Assembly (NCBI GenBank): GCA_026125285.1
Contig: JAHCLO010000015.1
Span: 1-64,000 of the forward strand
Reading direction: 5' to 3'
Length of the DNA stretch: 64,000 bases
From: Verrucomicrobiia bacterium
Lineage (GTDB): Bacteria > Verrucomicrobiota > Verrucomicrobiia > Limisphaerales > JADLHS01
Within the stretch, counting starts at the first letter, position 1, and each line of letters starts with the position of its first letter. The notes under the pieces were generated by a model, which was not told the origin of the DNA, made no database searches, and saw nothing but the letters and a program-made list of their open reading frames with translations. The position numbers and the translations under genes were made by a program. Positions 25,135 to 33,595 of the stretch are shown here, piece by piece.

Positions 25135-26820
25135 ATGTCAACCGTCGCAACAACTGAAACCAAGCCCGCGCCGCCCGCGATCGAAAGGATCAAGGTGAAG
25201 GTGGACGGGCGTGAAATCGAAGTGCCGAAGCTCTCGCCGGATCACACCGGCAAGCTCGTGCCCACGACGATGATTCAGGCGACTGAAGCCGCGAAGACGG
25301 ATGTGCCGCATTATTGCTATCATCCGAAGCTGCCCATCGCCGGCAACTGCCGCATGTGCCTCGTCGAGTTCGGCACGCCCGCGCTCGGCCCGGATCGCAA
25401 GCCGGTGATGAATCCCGACGGCACGCCGAAGATCGCGAAGTCACCGCGCCCGGCCATCGCCTGCGCCACGCCGATTTCGCCCGGCATGGAGATTTACACC
25501 AAGACGCCGAGCGTGAAACAGATGCGCGAGGGCGTGTTGGAATCGCTGCTCATCAATCATCCGCTCGATTGCCCGATCTGCGACCAGGCGGGCGAATGTA
25601 AGCTTCAGGAATATTCCGTGGACTATGGCCAGAGCGCGAGCCGCTTCGTCGAAGCGAAGGTTCACAAGCCCAAGGCCGTTGATCTCGGGCCGCGCATCAT
25701 GCTCGATGCGGAACGTTGCATCTTATGCACGCGTTGCATCCGGTTCACGCGCGACGTAGCGGGTGACGACGCGCTCGGCATCGTGAATCGCGGCAGCTAC
25801 AACACGATTGCGACGTATCCGGGAATGCCGTTCAACAACAACTACACGTTGAACACCGTGGACATCTGTCCCGTGGGCGCGCTCACGTCGAAGGATTTTC
25901 GTTTCCAGATGCGCGTGTGGTTTCTCAAGGAGACCAAGAGCGTCTGCACAAGTTGCGCGACGGGCTGCAACGTCCTCATCAGTTCGCGCGAGGAAAAGAT
26001 TTACCGCTACACGCCGCGCGACAACGATGGCGTCAACGGCCCGTGGATGTGCGATGCCGGCCGCCTGAACTACAAGTGGATTCACCGCGAAGACCGGTTG
26101 AAAGATGTTTTGGTGCGCGGCGAAAAATCGTCATGGACCGTGGCACTCAGCGAAATTGCCGACAAACTCAAACAAGCGCCGGCGGGTTCGGTGGCGATCA
26201 TCGCTTCGGCGCGGCAGACGAACGAGGAACTCTGGCTCTTGAGCAAGCTCAAGGCGAAGCTCGGCGCGATCAGCGATTCCGTCCCGCGCACTGGCGACGC
26301 TGACAACTTGCTCGTCAGTGCGGACAAGAATCCCAACACGAATGGTGCGCGGCTCACGGGCATTTGCTTTACCGAGATGGGAATCAACTTGCCCAAGATC
26401 TCGGACGGTATCACGAAGGGCCCGGTCAAAACGCTCATCGTGTTCGGTGAGGACATCACAAAGCACGGCATCAGCGCGGAATTGCTCGGCAAACTGGATA
26501 CGCTTATCGTGAGCGACATCTTACCGAACGCGACGACGAAGCAGGCGCATTACGTTTTGCCGGGTTGCGCGCACGCCGAGAAACGCGGCTCGTTCACGAA
26601 TCGCGATGGCCGCGTGCAGAAGTTCATGCAGGCGATCCAGCCGAAGGGCGACGCGCGCGCCGAGTGGGATTTCCTGCACGACCTGGTTTACAACGTCACC
26701 GGCAAGAATGGCTTCCTCACCATCGAAGGTCTGTTCAACGAGATGGCGAAGGATGTCCCCGCGTTCAACGGCCTCACATGGGCTGGCTTGGGCGACATAG
26801 GCGTGACGGTGAAGATATGA
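25135..26820 (+). CDS. nuoG: NADH-quinone oxidoreductase subunit G
   Basis: The 75-kDa subunit holding several Fe-S clusters that relay electrons from NuoF toward NuoI. 561 aa, on the short side because the C-terminal molybdopterin-oxidoreductase-like part is reduced. Motifs: a [2Fe-2S] site (CYHPKLPIAGNCRMC plus ACATP), the His/Cys site (HPLDCPICDQAGEC), a [4Fe-4S] site (ERCILCTRCIRF with DICPVGAL), and an additional CTSCATGC motif resembling the N7 cluster site. It starts 4 bp after the ParE-like toxin gene and ends in a 4-bp overlap with the next small ORF. Confidence 0.96.
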   Translation: MSTVATTETKPAPPAIERIKVKVDGREIEVPKLSPDHTGKLVPTTMIQATEAAKTDVPHYCYHPKLPIAGNCRMCLVEFGTPALGPDRKPVMNPDGTPKIAKSPRPAIACATPISPGMEIYTKTPSVKQMREGVLESLLINHPLDCPICDQAGECKLQEYSVDYGQSASRFVEAKVHKPKAVDLGPRIMLDAERCILCTRCIRFTRDVAGDDALGIVNRGSYNTIATYPGMPFNNNYTLNTVDICPVGALTSKDFRFQMRVWFLKETKSVCTSCATGCNVLISSREEKIYRYTPRDNDGVNGPWMCDAGRLNYKWIHREDRLKDVLVRGEKSSWTVALSEIADKLKQAPAGSVAIIASARQTNEELWLLSKLKAKLGAISDSVPRTGDADNLLVSADKNPNTNGARLTGICFTEMGINLPKISDGITKGPVKTLIVFGEDITKHGISAELLGKLDTLIVSDILPNATTKQAHYVLPGCAHAEKRGSFTNRDGRVQKFMQAIQPKGDARAEWDFLHDLVYNVTGKNGFLTIEGLFNEMAKDVPAFNGLTWAGLGDIGVTVKI

Positions 26821-27128
26821 GTGCAGCAATGGCTAACGCAGATTCAAAGTCTCTGATCGCGGTGCTGCAAGAAACCAAGCAACTGCTTGGGTCGAGTGAC
26901 AATGATTTTGTTTGGTCATCATGGGATAACGCAGAGCAAGCGGTGGCAGAGATTCAGCAGCACATCGAGAAACTGGAATCTGGTGACCATTCTGGCCTCG
27001 CTGATCTCAAGTTGTTGTTCGCGCCGACTGGTTCGATTCAAGAAGCTGGTGAGAGCAGCGGCTGGGGGAAGAAGTTCTTGGCAGTGGCTGACAAGTTCGA
27101 CCGCGAAATTGGACGATTGAAATCTTGA
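26817..27128 (+). CDS. Unknown small protein between nuoG and nuoH
   Basis: A 103-aa acidic protein starting at an ATG that overlaps the nuoG stop by 4 bp (ATGA) and ending 3 bp before nuoH. It contains SSWDNAEQAVAEIQQHIEKL, apparently helical, and FAPTGSIQEAGESSGWGKKF. No transmembrane segment, signal peptide or Fe-S motif. I do not recognise the family with confidence; small orphan proteins of this look occur next to toxin-antitoxin genes, but no partner is adjacent here. The tight coupling to nuoG makes translation very likely. Confidence 0.7.
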   Translation: MSAAMANADSKSLIAVLQETKQLLGSSDNDFVWSSWDNAEQAVAEIQQHIEKLESGDHSGLADLKLLFAPTGSIQEAGESSGWGKKFLAVADKFDREIGRLKS

Positions 27129-27131
27129 TTA

Positions 27132-28229
27132 ATGACCGACTGGCTGAACAACTTGAATCCGGCGACGCAGTTCGCCCTCTTCACGGCGGTGAAGGCGGTG
27201 GCGGCGTTTTCTGTGTTGATGTTCATGGTCGCCTACATTGTGCTGGTCGAACGGCGCGTGTGCGCGTTCATTCAGGACCGCATCGGGCCGAACCGGGCCG
27301 GGCCCTTTGGGCTGCTGCAGCCGGCGTGCGATGCGGTGAAGGCGTTCTTCAAGGAGGAAGTTGTTCCCGCCCATGTGCGCAAGGTGCTCTATATTCTCGC
27401 GCCCGCCATAGTGATGGCCCCGGCCATTCTCAATCTGGCGGTCATCCCGTTCGGCTCGAATCTGGGCAACGCGAACAATCCAATGGTCCTCGCCGACCTG
27501 AACGTCGGCATTCTCTACGTGTTTGGCATTGTGTCGCTGGGCGTGTACGGCATCGTGCTGGCGGGTTACGCGGCCAACTCCAAGTATCCCTTCCTTGGCG
27601 GCATCCGCTCCAGTGCCCAGATGATCTCGTATGAGATTTCGATGGGCATGAGCGTGATCCCGATTTTCCTGCTCGTCGGCAGCTTGAATCTCGGCGAAAT
27701 CATCCGCTATCAGACCGGCACCGTCGGCTGGCTGCCGGCGTGGTTGCCACTGCCGAACTGGCTCGTGTTTCAAACGCCCATGACGTTCTTCGCGTTCTGC
27801 CTGTTCCTGGGCGCGGCTTTTGCCGAAACCAATCGCACACCATTCGATCTGCCCGAGGCCGAGCAGGAACTAGCTGGTGGCTACAATGTTGAATACAGCT
27901 CAATCAAGTTCGCGTTGTTCTTCATGGGCGAATACGCGGCGATGATCATTGCCTCCTGTATCATGGTTACGCTGTTCTTTGGCGGCTGGACGTTGCCGTG
28001 GTTCGGACTGGATCAAACGGCGACAACGCTGGTGGGCGGGTTGCTCCATATCGGGATTTTCCTCGGGAAGGTGTTCTTGTTCCTGCTCATGTTCGTCTGG
28101 GTGCGCTGGATGTGGCCGCGCTTCCGGTACGATCAGTTGATGCACCTGGGCTGGCTGCGGTTCATTCCATTTGCGCTGGCGAACATTGTGATCACTGCGG
28201 TGTGGTTGTGGTGGCAAAGCGGAAAATGA
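27132..28229 (+). CDS. nuoH: NADH-quinone oxidoreductase subunit H
   Basis: The ND1-type membrane subunit of complex I that connects the quinone cavity to the proton-translocating arm. 365 aa with about eight transmembrane helices. Signatures: VERRVCAFIQDRIGPNRAGP, AQMISYEISMGMSVIP and the loop LPEAEQELAGGYNVEYSS, including the conserved Glu residues near the quinone channel. It starts 3 bp after the 103-aa orphan. Downstream, instead of nuoI, comes an ~850-bp insertion with REP-type hairpins and a transposase. Confidence 0.97.
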   Translation: MTDWLNNLNPATQFALFTAVKAVAAFSVLMFMVAYIVLVERRVCAFIQDRIGPNRAGPFGLLQPACDAVKAFFKEEVVPAHVRKVLYILAPAIVMAPAILNLAVIPFGSNLGNANNPMVLADLNVGILYVFGIVSLGVYGIVLAGYAANSKYPFLGGIRSSAQMISYEISMGMSVIPIFLLVGSLNLGEIIRYQTGTVGWLPAWLPLPNWLVFQTPMTFFAFCLFLGAAFAETNRTPFDLPEAEQELAGGYNVEYSSIKFALFFMGEYAAMIIASCIMVTLFFGGWTLPWFGLDQTATTLVGGLLHIGIFLGKVFLFLLMFVWVRWMWPRFRYDQLMHLGWLRFIPFALANIVITAVWLWWQSGK

Positions 28230-28268
28230 GATTAGCGACAACAATTAAATCAGACCTGCAAAGCGAAT

Positions 28269-28380
28269 CATTCGGCTTCAGCCGAATGTTTGAAGGCTGT
28301 TTTGGTTTCCTCTCATTAACACCTCGCTTTAGCGAGGTGTCGTCGGTGACGTGTGCTCGAAAAACTGTTTCAACAGTTTT
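28269..28380. repeat. REP-like hairpins upstream of the RAYT gene
   Basis: Three compact perfect palindromes: CATTCGGC-TTCA-GCCGAATG (28269-28288), ACACCTCGCT-TT-AGCGAGGTGT (28319-28340) and AAAACTGTT-TC-AACAGTTTT (28361-28380). The second and third types recur after the transposase gene, with the second inverted. Such paired hairpins are the substrates and probable products of REP-associated tyrosine transposases. Confidence 0.82.
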
Positions 28381-28417
28381 TCGCGCGCCAGAAGGACACA
28401 GGAAATGAATCAAGCCT

Positions 28418-28867
28418 ATGTCACTCCACTCTTACTCTCGCGTCTGGCTGCACATCGTGTGGGCCACGCTGGAGCGTCGCCCGCTGCTGGACAAGCCCGC
28501 CGCCGCGAAACTCTCAGCCTGGTTGCCCGACTACGCCAGGCAGAAGGGGATTTACATGAAGATCAACTTCGTGAATCCCGATCACGTTCACGCGTTGATA
28601 GATTTGCCGACAAACCTTTGCATCGAGGATATGATGCAACTGCTCAAGGGCAGTTCGTCGCACTGGATCAACGAACAGAGTTTGGTCGCGGGCAAGTTCG
28701 GCTGGGGACGCGGATACGGCGTGTTCTCAGTTTCGGAATCCGGCGTTTCCGAAGTCTGCGCCTATATCGCGAAGCAGGAAGAGCATCATCGCAAACGCGA
28801 CTTTGCGGAGGAACTGAAGTTATTCGTCGAGCGTTACGGGCTGGAATGGCGAAAGGACACGGAATGA
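28418..28867 (+). CDS. REP-associated tyrosine transposase (Y1, IS200-like)
   Basis: A 149-aa HUH-type single-strand transposase of the RAYT group. The metal-binding His-hydrophobic-His is HVH at residues 56-58 (NPDHVHALIDLP); the catalytic Tyr is Tyr116 in EVCAYIAKQEEHHR, with the usual Gln120 after it. The start MSLHSYSRVWLHIVWAT fits the family; an ATG 13 bp upstream is out of frame. The length is normal and all catalytic residues are kept, so it may be active or recently so. It sits between nuoH and nuoI, flanked by matching REP hairpins; it would process REP sequences at the DNA level rather than move as a classical insertion sequence. Confidence 0.9.
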   Translation: MSLHSYSRVWLHIVWATLERRPLLDKPAAAKLSAWLPDYARQKGIYMKINFVNPDHVHALIDLPTNLCIEDMMQLLKGSSSHWINEQSLVAGKFGWGRGYGVFSVSESGVSEVCAYIAKQEEHHRKRDFAEELKLFVERYGLEWRKDTE

Positions 28868-29060
28868 AACTGTTAAAACAGTTGCATTCGTCGCTCGCAG
28901 CGTACACCTCGCTAAAGCGAGGTGTTAAGGAGAGGGCCGCGAACGCGAAGCCGACATGCACGGCGAGGAGTAAGCGTTCCAGTGTGAACCATCTTATTAA
29001 CACCCGGTTTCAACCGGGTGCAGAAAGACACCGAGGCGAGGAAACTGTTTTAACAGTTTC
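28868..29060. repeat. REP-like hairpins downstream of the RAYT gene
   Basis: Four palindromes: AACTGTT-AA-AACAGTT (28868-28883), ACACCTCGCT-AA-AGCGAGGTGT (28904-28925), CACCCGGTT-TC-AACCGGGTG (29001-29020) and GAAACTGTT-TT-AACAGTTTC (29041-29060). The second is the exact reverse complement of the upstream copy at 28319-28340; the first and last belong to the same AACTGTT family in opposite orientations. The last ends 18 bp before nuoI. Confidence 0.82.
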
Positions 29061-29078
29061 CACGATTGAGAAATTGAA

Positions 29079-29621
29079 ATGATCGTAAAACGCAAGCCAT
29101 TGAATCTGTTCGAGCGGCTTTATCTACCGGCCATTATCGGCGGGTTCAAAGTCACGCTGCGCCACTTCTTCAAGAAGAAGGTGACGATGCAGTATCCCGA
29201 GGAGAAATGGGTCGTGCCCGAGGGTTATCGCGGTGCGCCGTATCTCGTGAAGGATCAGGAAGGCCACACCAAGTGCGTGAGTTGCCAGCTTTGCGAATTC
29301 GTCTGTCCGCCCAAAGCCATCAAGATCACACCGCCCGGGCCGGCTGGGCAACTCGCCGATCGTCCGAATGCGGAAAAGATGCCGCAGGAATTCGAGATCA
29401 ACATGCTGCGGTGCATCTTCTGCGGCTTCTGTCAGGAAGTCTGCCCCGAGGAAGCCATCTTCCTGCAAAAGGATTATTCGCTCACCGGCACGAGCCGGAA
29501 GGAAATGATTTACAGCAAGGAAAAGCTCCTCGCCCTCGGCGGCACGCACGCCGGCATTCAGAAATGGAAACACAAACTGGAAGAAGCCAAGGCGCAGGAA
29601 AATTTCCCGGTGAAGGTGTGA
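29079..29621 (+). CDS. nuoI: NADH-quinone oxidoreductase subunit I
   Basis: The 23-kDa ferredoxin-like subunit with two [4Fe-4S] clusters (N6a and N6b) that pass electrons to NuoB. 180 aa. The two cluster motifs are CVSCQLCEFVCPPKAI and CIFCGFCQEVCPEEAI. The N-terminal ~30 residues form the amphipathic membrane-associating part (LFERLYLPAIIGGFKVTLRH). It is separated from nuoH by the RAYT insertion and from nuoJ by a gene for a secreted unknown protein. Confidence 0.97.
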   Translation: MIVKRKPLNLFERLYLPAIIGGFKVTLRHFFKKKVTMQYPEEKWVVPEGYRGAPYLVKDQEGHTKCVSCQLCEFVCPPKAIKITPPGPAGQLADRPNAEKMPQEFEINMLRCIFCGFCQEVCPEEAIFLQKDYSLTGTSRKEMIYSKEKLLALGGTHAGIQKWKHKLEEAKAQENFPVKV

Positions 29622-29638
29622 ACTCCAAGCTCATCAAA

Positions 29639-30145
29639 ATGAAATTACTTATTAACTTAGCGTTCGTTTTGGTCGGGTTCGGGATGTGTTGTCCTGCTTA
29701 TTCGGCAACGAACGACATCGATCAGAGCAAAGAATCCGTGCGAGTCGTCGTAGTGAGCGTTAGCAAAGCCGACATTGTTCCTGCTTTGGCAAGAACCAAT
29801 GCTCAAGCGGTTGCTGGTCTAAAGCTCGTTTACCTTGTTGAGGCGTTGGGTAACAACCTGCTTCAACATTGGGACATGGGGCACATGCATTTCACAGTGG
29901 ACGGAAAGATTGTGGCGCAATCAAAGAAGTCGGATGACAACACACTGATAGTCGCTTCGGAGTACGCAAAGTATGACTGGAAGAAGTTGAAGAAGCCGGT
30001 GGTTTCAGACCCGCGTCGCGTCGTCGTCTATGACGCCTCGATGCCCTATTTTCAATTGCCAAAAGGCAAAACCGATTTGCACATCGAAACGGGATTTAAT
30101 CTGAAGACGGCTTCATTTGTCTTCAAGGACATCGCCGTCGAATAA
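29639..30145 (+). CDS. Secreted protein of unknown function between nuoI and nuoJ
   Basis: A 168-aa protein with a clear N-terminal signal peptide (LLINLAFVLVGFGMCCPAYS, cleavage near residue 23). The mature part contains RVVVVSVSKADIVPALAR, HMHFTVDGKIVAQ and FVFKDIAVE, suggesting a small beta-rich domain; no family is recognised. The long in-frame upstream extension overlaps nuoI in another frame and is not real; the ATG just before the signal sequence is used, 17 bp after nuoI. nuoJ begins 7 bp after its stop, so it is co-transcribed. There is no link to complex I in known biology. Confidence 0.72.
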   Translation: MKLLINLAFVLVGFGMCCPAYSATNDIDQSKESVRVVVVSVSKADIVPALARTNAQAVAGLKLVYLVEALGNNLLQHWDMGHMHFTVDGKIVAQSKKSDDNTLIVASEYAKYDWKKLKKPVVSDPRRVVVYDASMPYFQLPKGKTDLHIETGFNLKTASFVFKDIAVE

Positions 30146-30152
30146 CAATCTA

Positions 30153-30662
30153 ATGGGACCACCTGACATTCTATTTTACGTCTTCGCGATTGCGACGCTG
30201 GTCTTCGGCGCGCTCGTCGTCGCGAATCCGTTCAGCCGCAATCCGGTCACGAGCGCGATGTTCCTCGTGCTCACGATCATCTCGATGGCGGGCTTGTTCG
30301 TCCTGCTGCACGCGTTCTTCCTCGCGGCGGTGCAGGTGGTGGTCTATGCGGGCGCGGTGATGGTGCTTTTCCTGTTCGTCATCATGCTGCTCGACTTGAA
30401 GGAAGAGGATCAGCGGAAGATCAAAAAGACCGGATTGGTGGCGGGCTTGGTGTCCGTGGGGGCCATCGTGGCCATCTTCATTCGCTCCCTGCTGGCGAGC
30501 GCGCCGTCGCGCGACCTGGCCGCGCCGCAGTTGGAAGGTTCGACCTTCGCGCTCGGCAAGCTACTGTTCACGGATTATCTGTTGCCGTTTGAAATCGTCT
30601 CCATCCTGCTGCTCGTGGCGATGGTCGGCGTGATTTTGCTTAGTAAGAAAGATCTGAAATGA
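30153..30662 (+). CDS. nuoJ: NADH-quinone oxidoreductase subunit J
   Basis: The ND6-type membrane subunit, part of the proton-transfer path next to NuoK and NuoA. 169 aa from the ATG used, with about five transmembrane helices and the family stretch [20 protein letters not shown]. An in-frame upstream extension to 30117 only reads into the previous gene. The C-terminus [12 protein letters not shown] is typical. A 65-bp imperfect inverted repeat separates it from nuoK. Confidence 0.96.
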   Translation: MGPPDILFYVFAIATLVFGALVVANPFSRNPVTSAMFLVLTIISMAGLFVLLHAFFLAAVQVVVYAGAVMVLFLFVIMLLDLKEEDQRKIKKTGLVAGLVSVGAIVAIFIRSLLASAPSRDLAAPQLEGSTFALGKLLFTDYLLPFEIVSILLLVAMVGVILLSKKDLK

Positions 30663-30668
30663 TGAATT

Positions 30669-30733
30669 GCCACAAAGAAGCACAAAACGCGCAAATGGAA
30701 TTTCCCTTTGTGCCTTCTGCGCCTTTTTGCGGC
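30669..30733. repeat. Imperfect inverted repeat between nuoJ and nuoK
   Basis: Left arm starts GCCACAAAGAAGCACAAAAC and the right arm ends CTTCTGCGCCTTTTTGCGGC; they pair over about 27 bp with several mismatches, many of them G-U compatible in RNA. It ends 8 bp before the nuoK ATG and could influence nuoK ribosome access or mRNA stability. It is recognisable as a dispersed-repeat type by its ends; no second copy is in the window. Confidence 0.6.
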
Positions 30734-30741
30734 TAAACCAA

Positions 30742-31047
30742 ATGAACGTAGGCTTGGAACATTATCTGGTGGTCAGCGCGCTGCTCTTCGCGCTGGGTCT
30801 GTTCGGCGTCATCACGCGCCGGAATCTGCTGGTGCTCTACATGTCGCTGGAGCTGATGCTCAACTCGGCGAACCTGGCGCTCGTCTCCTTTTCGCGGTTC
30901 AACGACAACCTCAACGGCCAGGTGATGGTGTTCTTCATCATCACCGTGGCGGCGGCGGAAGTCGCCGTCGGCTTGGCGCTCATTGTGGCGCTGTATCGCA
31001 AGCGCCGGTCCGCGCACGTGGAGGACCTGACGAGCATGAAACTTTGA
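30742..31047 (+). CDS. nuoK: NADH-quinone oxidoreductase subunit K
   Basis: The ND4L-type membrane subunit with three transmembrane helices and conserved intramembrane glutamates. 101 aa from the ATG used, exactly the family's usual size; the longer in-frame version back to 30667 translates the inverted repeat and is rejected. Motifs: [20 protein letters not shown] (helix 2 with its Glu) and [18 protein letters not shown] (helix 3). It is followed by antisense hicBA before nuoL. Confidence 0.96.
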   Translation: MNVGLEHYLVVSALLFALGLFGVITRRNLLVLYMSLELMLNSANLALVSFSRFNDNLNGQVMVFFIITVAAAEVAVGLALIVALYRKRRSAHVEDLTSMKL

Positions 31048-31060
31048 AATGAAGACGAAA

Positions 31061-31258
31061 TTACCAAACAATGTCCGTGTCCTTGGAAATTCGGTTGGCC
31101 AGGCCGGGCTTCAGTGTCGCATTTGCATGAACGGGAACGGTGATGATTTTGAACTCGCCCGATTTGCCGAAGATGTGATGACTGCCACGGATGCGTTTCA
31201 GAATCCATCCGTGTTGTTGGAGCAACCGGCACATTTCCTTGCCGGTGATGGGCCTCAT
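31061..31258 (-). CDS. hicA: HicA-family mRNA interferase toxin
   Basis: A 65-aa HicA toxin with a double-stranded RNA-binding-like fold that cleaves mRNA. Family signature: ITGKEMCRLLQQHGW at the N-terminus, then IRGSHHIF containing the catalytic His, and ITVPVHANATLKPGLANRI. It is encoded antisense to the nuo operon, ends 14 bp after the nuoK stop, and overlaps its hicB partner by 4 bp. The order hicB-hicA (antitoxin first) is one of the two common arrangements. Confidence 0.92.
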   Translation of the reverse strand: MRPITGKEMCRLLQQHGWILKRIRGSHHIFGKSGEFKIITVPVHANATLKPGLANRISKDTDIVW

Positions 31259-31461
31259 ACGGCGAGTTCTGCCACTTGGATTTCCGGCTGCGGTTGGCGG
31301 CCCTCTTCACGCATAACTTCAAGGTAACCCGATGCCGCTTCCCGCAAATTCTCCATCAGTTGCTCAACCGTTTCGCCTTGCGAATAGCAACCGGGCAACG
31401 ATGGCACTTCGCCCCAGAAGCCGCCGTCCGGCTCAGGGTGAACAACCACTTTGAATTTCAT
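31255..31461 (-). CDS. hicB: HicB-family antitoxin
   Basis: A 68-aa HicB antitoxin. Signature: FKVVVHPEPDGGFWGEVPSL followed by PGCYSQGETVEQLMENLREA, the RNase H-like partial fold of the family. No C-terminal DNA-binding domain (HTH or RHH) is present, so autoregulation by this short form is doubtful. The ATG directly before KFKVVV is used; an upstream in-frame ATG would add 15 non-homologous residues. It overlaps hicA by 4 bp and starts 45 bp upstream of the nuoL ATG on the other strand, so its promoter must lie in or next to the nuoL start. Confidence 0.92.
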   Translation of the reverse strand: MKFKVVVHPEPDGGFWGEVPSLPGCYSQGETVEQLMENLREAASGYLEVMREEGRQPQPEIQVAELAV

Positions 31462-31506
31462 GCAAACATTCTGCACTCGAACCAGCATTAAGGCAAGCGG
31501 ACGCAA

Positions 31507-33363
<1,857 letters not shown>

Positions 33364-33406
33364 AGATACTCGCGAACAAGAAACGAATTGATGTGAGTGG
33401 TGAAAC

Positions 33407-33567
33407 GACCGCCCTCACCCCGGCCCTCTCCCCCAGGAGAGGGAGAATCATTCGCCGTCTCATGGACAATCGAGCGACTGGATTTGCCGGACGATCCTTT
33501 GAAATTCTGAAGACACGCAATCGCTGTTCCCTCTCCCCGGGGGAGAGGGCCAGGGTGAGGGCGAGCG
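33407..33567. repeat. Repeat family B, copy 2
   Basis: About 160 bp with ends GACCGCCCTCACCCCGGCCC and GAGAGGGCCAGGGTGAGGGC, in inverse orientation to copy 1 at 22919-23120. The shared internal piece GAGAATCATTCGCCG is next to the left end here and next to the right end there. It fills most of the 232-bp nuoL-nuoM gap and can fold into strong hairpins within each end. Confidence 0.82.
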
Positions 33568-33595
33568 TTAAACCCAACTTCTCGGCTCGCAACTG

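Noticed and set aside
28319..29060. CRISPR-like array of short repeats
   Set aside because: The repeated units are self-complementary hairpins of several types with irregular spacing around a RAYT gene, not identical direct repeats with unique spacers. No cas genes are present.
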